From the NCBI RefSeq assembly GCF_965638725.1, contig NC_134958.1, forward strand, positions 22,537,964 to 22,601,963: a stretch of DNA of 64,000 bases, written 5' to 3'. How positions within the stretch are numbered: position 1 is the first letter of the stretch; each line of letters starts with the position of its first letter. Below the pieces are notes generated by a model. That model was not told where the DNA came from. It made no database searches and was given only the letters and a program-made list of their open reading frames with translations. The DNA comes from Aptenodytes patagonicus. Taxonomy: Eukaryota > Chordata > Aves > Sphenisciformes > Spheniscidae. A program made the position numbers and the translations under genes. This document shows, piece by piece, positions 60,620-64,000 of the stretch.

Positions 60620-63600
60620 TCTTCGCCTCTTCCCGACGGATCCGCTTGGACTCCTAGCCCCCCGGGACCATGGCAAGGCTGGCTGTGCTGCCCTCCAGCC
60701 CAGCCCGCAGGAGGGCTGAGTTTAACCCTGTGTCCCCGGGACCACCAGCCCCTTCCCCTCTCCTCGCCCGGGGCTGGCTGCGGAGGAGCCAGCAGCGAGC
60801 TTGGCGGCTGTGCCAGAGGCTGTGCCCCGGGGGGGGCCAGGCTGCAGGATCCCCTGGGTGCCCCCGGTTGCTCCCGGTGGGGACAACGGCCGGCTCCGGC
60901 TCCCGGTGATGCTTGGGCTCCTCCGCTCCCACTGCAGCACTCGCTTCTGCTGCTCTTTGCTTCATTCTGGACTTCAGCAGCCCCCAGAGCTGTTCTGTGT
61001 AATTAGCAGATCCTCCCCCTCTCCCTCCCCTTCCTCCCCTCCTCCTCCTCCTCCTCCTCCCCTCGCTCAGCCTCCCATCCCAGCACCCAGCTCCTGCCTT
61101 CATCCCTGCCCAGCACCGAGAGCCAGGGAAGGCGAAGGGGAGGGCAGGGAGCCCAGGTCCCCGCCGGGAGCGTGCAGGCAGGGAAGCAGCAGACAGGGAA
61201 GGGAAGGGAAAAGGCGGGGAAGGTGGAAGGCAGAGGGAGAAGCTCGCTCTTGCCTTCATGATGCTCCCGGAGTCCTGCCCCCTTAAAGAGAACCTGGTCC
61301 CTTCTCTCGGCGCTTGTTCCGCTCAAGGACGCCAACTGCGAATGTCAGCGGAGTAGAGTGCGGGCAGCCGGCCTGCCTGCCTGCCTGCCTCCCCTCCACC
61401 CTCTCCCCGGCAGCATCCCCGGAGGGATGAGGAGTCCCGGCCGCGCAGCGCCCGGGGGGTGGCACGGAGATGCAGGAGGTACTTTGGGAAAGCTGGCAGC
61501 CTGAGCTCAATCCCTTATTAGCCATCGGAGAAGCTACCGGGACCTGCAGCCAGGAGAAAGCCTGGCAGATGGCATCGCAGCCGTGCCCGGCTGCCCGCTG
61601 ACCGGCTGTGGGGCCAGGGCACGCACCGAGGGTGCCGGGGCTCTGCTCTCCCCGATACCCCGCAGCCTCAGCCCTGGCTCTTCCCCGCAGGCAAACCTCT
61701 CCATCCCAAAAGCCCCGAGGGTCCCAAAAGCCCCGAGGAGCAGATGTCACGGCAGAGCCCGTTTTCACGGGCGATTTCTCTCCCTCCTCCTCCTTCCCCA
61801 CCCCTCCCTCTCCCCGCTGCTCTCTCAGGCCCTGTCCCTCGCTCATCTCCGCGTCCCCAACGTGGAGCTGCCCGCCGTGGGGTCACCGTCGTGTTTGCTG
61901 GCAACACATCCCAGGAGATACCTATCGCGGGCCAGAAGATCTCCCCTTTCTGCCCCCAATCCCTTCCCCGGGCGGAGGCGATGTCCCTGCCCCAGGCTGG
62001 CCCTCTGCCTGCCCCCGGCACCTGCCTGTCCCCTGCCCGCCCCCGGCACCCCCAGCCTCCCGCCCCGCTGGCTGGGGGATCATTGCACAGTGGAAAGACA
62101 TGCCGAGTATTGACTTGCAGTCAAATCTTATCGGCCTCTGGAGGCCCCTGGATTGTTTTCACTCCGAGCAGGGCTTGAAAAAACACATAAATAAATCAAT
62201 CAATCCGATGCCCGCAGAGGTGAAGGCTGTGACAAGGCAGGATGCGGCCGTCCCCTCCCGGCCGGAGCAAACCCCTGCATCCCTGTGGGCCCCAAAGCAG
62301 CTCTCTGTGGGCACCGCTGCCCTAAATGGGGGGCGGGTATGGCGTACCCCCCTGATCCGACCACCAGACTGGGGTTTGGGGGCGGGGGGGGGGGGGTCTG
62401 CGGGTGACGGGAGGATAGCGCTGGTATCTCACCCACGTGGGACGGGATGCTCCACCTAAGAGCTGTGCCCTGCCGTGCTGGAAAACCCAAGGGGATGGAG
62501 AGCATCTTTTCCTGATCCGGCTAACGCCCCGTGAGGCCCCTCGGGCACAGAGGGGGAAACCGCGGCAGGGCACGCGATGCTCCCGGGCTCACCCCCAGCG
62601 CCGGCAGCGGATTCAGGCTTTGAGCATCCCCCAAGTCCCGCCCGGCGCTCTGCGGTAGCGAGCATGCCTAGTCGCTGCGCTTCCACCACGAATCCCTCGC
62701 TCGTACGAGACAAAACGACGTCATTTTCCCCCCTTTCCGCTCGATGAGTATTTGTGGCATCCTTGCAGAAGGCGCTTGGCGCTTTCCTCGGGCAGGCAGA
62801 GATGGATTAAGCCTCTCGGGGAAACCGCTGCCTTCAAAAGATGATAACACCCTAGGAAAATAAATGGGAAGGATTTTAGCAACCGTTCGCAGAGCGCGTG
62901 CGGTCGAGGGAGCTGAGAAAGCCCTCCGAGTCGTCATTCGGGTGTGCAAACAGCCGCCGGCAGCGCGGGAGGGTTTACGTGGCCACCGAGGGCCGGCAGC
63001 GCCGGGGCTCCAGGCGAGCCAGGGCTGCCCGGTGCCGGATGAATCCCCGGTGCTGGGTGAACCAGCCGGCCCTTCTTTCCTGACCCAGGACCAGCTCCTG
63101 CCTCCCGTGGCCCATTTTTCAGGGCGTCGGGGCGCCTTCCCCACCCATCGGATGATGGAAGCGGCAGCAGCTTCTCCCCCCTCCTCCCCCCCCCCCCCCC
63201 CCCCCGCCTCTAATTGCTGCTTAACAAACTCTGCTTATTGCAGCCCCCGAAACGGAGGCAGGCGAGGTGCAGTCAGGGCCAAGCCTTGCTGCATCCCTCA
63301 AAGGGCTGCGGAGGGTGCGCTCCCCGCAAGGCAAATGCTGCGGGGGGGGGGGGGGGGGGCATTAATGACAGGGTCTTGCTTTTCCTCTGCAGTGCTTAAA
63401 ATGTAAATGAAATTCATTATTAGCAACTCCGTTGCTAATTACCATCTGAAGCCATTCATTAGCCTGTCAGCTTATTTGCTGGAGGACGACAGAGTGGATC
63501 GGTTATTCCAAGCGAAGGAATAGCTGGAACGAGCTCAGCCGCAGCCAACAGCGGGGTGGGAGAGGGAAGAGAGCGGGGATGGGGGGGACAAAGGCGCAGG

Positions 63601-64000
63601 CAGCCCCAGCCGTGGGGGGACCGCGAAAAAACCACCGGGAGAGAGGATGGGGAGTCGTTTAAAACGGAGAAGAGGCAAATGGTAAAGGCAGGAATGGATA
63701 AAAAAAAATGGGAATAAAGCAATTACACCCTGCGTATCGTCTGTCCGTCCTCCCTGAGCATCCACTCCGGTCACACCGGGACCGGTTTCTTCCTCCCTTT
63801 CCCCATTAGTTTCTCTCTGAGCACCCCACACCCCAGCGCCATGGGCTGCCAGCACCCCACAGGGCTGGGGGTCCCATCCCGGGGGGGGGGGGGGGTTGTC
63901 CCCATCCCTGGCCCCGCAGGAGGTGCGAGCTTGGAAGGGCCATTTGGCAGAGGAGCCGAGAGAGGAGGGCTGGCGGCGGCAGGGATGGAGAGGGCTGCGG
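60620..64000. other. Non-coding region upstream of RPP25
   Basis: In human the next gene is SCAMP5 (+), but none of its coding exons is recognised here, so it must start beyond the window or only a non-coding leader exon lies within. Contents: (TCC)n about 61036-61059, (GCCT)n about 61372-61391, poly-C near 63188-63207, poly-G near 63340-63359, a homeobox-rich AT patch (62180-62215) and a 21-bp palindrome (63419-63439). Confidence 0.5.
63419..63439. promoter_or_regulatory. 21-bp palindrome with TTAGCAAC arms
   Basis: Arms ATTAGCAAC and GTTGCTAAT are perfect reverse complements around TCC. It lies in an AT-rich patch (63383-63475) rich in ATTA and TAATTA words that stands out from GC-rich flanks, suggesting a conserved regulatory element. 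Confidence 0.35.

Overview
This is a vertebrate nuclear window, most likely from a bird and probably a GC-rich microchromosome resembling chicken chromosome 10. The evidence is very high GC with dense CpG, short introns, G/C-rich minisatellites, no recognisable mammalian SINE or LINE copies, and protein sequences close to but clearly different from the human orthologues. I cannot name the species.

Nine genes could be expected here from the human 15q24 block (CSK, LMAN1L, CPLX3, ULK3, SCAMP2, MPI, FAM219B, COX5A, RPP25). Eight were found, in the human order and orientation: CSK (+, last 210 residues, 1-1533), CPLX3 (+, 11657-13880), ULK3 (-, 23290-19807), SCAMP2 (-, 37529-24861), MPI (+, 38272-41347), FAM219B (-, 48058-43421), COX5A (-, 56772-50078, plus a spliced 3'UTR exon near 48340-48500) and RPP25 (-, 60574-59969). 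I found no LMAN1L in the CSK-CPLX3 gap. The tail 60.6-64 kb should lie upstream of SCAMP5, but no SCAMP5 coding exon is visible.

Layout: 0-2.3 kb CSK end and 3'UTR; 2.3-10.5 kb non-coding with simple repeats and a duplicated MEF2-type site; 10.5-11.65 kb CpG island and 5' minisatellite of CPLX3; 11.65-14.85 kb CPLX3; 14.9-18.7 kb non-coding with an OTX/CRX-type palindrome; 18.7-23.3 kb ULK3; 23.4-37.5 kb SCAMP2; 37.5-38.3 kb shared head-to-head SCAMP2/MPI promoter; 38.3-41.95 kb MPI; 42.3-48.1 kb FAM219B; 48.3-56.8 kb COX5A; 57-59 kb non-coding with a GATA-site cluster; RPP25; then 3.4 kb non-coding. SCAMP2-to-ULK3 and COX5A-to-FAM219B are packed tail to head with only about 100-300 bp between them.

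The genes do not form a pathway. They are a tyrosine kinase (CSK), a retinal-type complexin (CPLX3), an autophagy/Hedgehog kinase (ULK3), a secretory carrier membrane protein (SCAMP2), mannose-6-phosphate isomerase (MPI), an uncharacterised FAM219 protein, a respiratory-chain subunit (COX5A) and an RNase P/MRP protein (RPP25).

The most notable points are: (1) five single-base length errors in G/C runs within otherwise perfectly spliced ULK3 and SCAMP2 exons, which look like assembly errors; (2) a 35-bp minisatellite in FAM219B intron 1 whose unit repeats the gene's own exon-1 splice donor; (3) two further minisatellites in neighbouring introns; (4) two GC-AG introns; and (5) several candidate regulatory palindromes and motif clusters. 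No CRISPR, phage, LTR element or toxin gene was seen.
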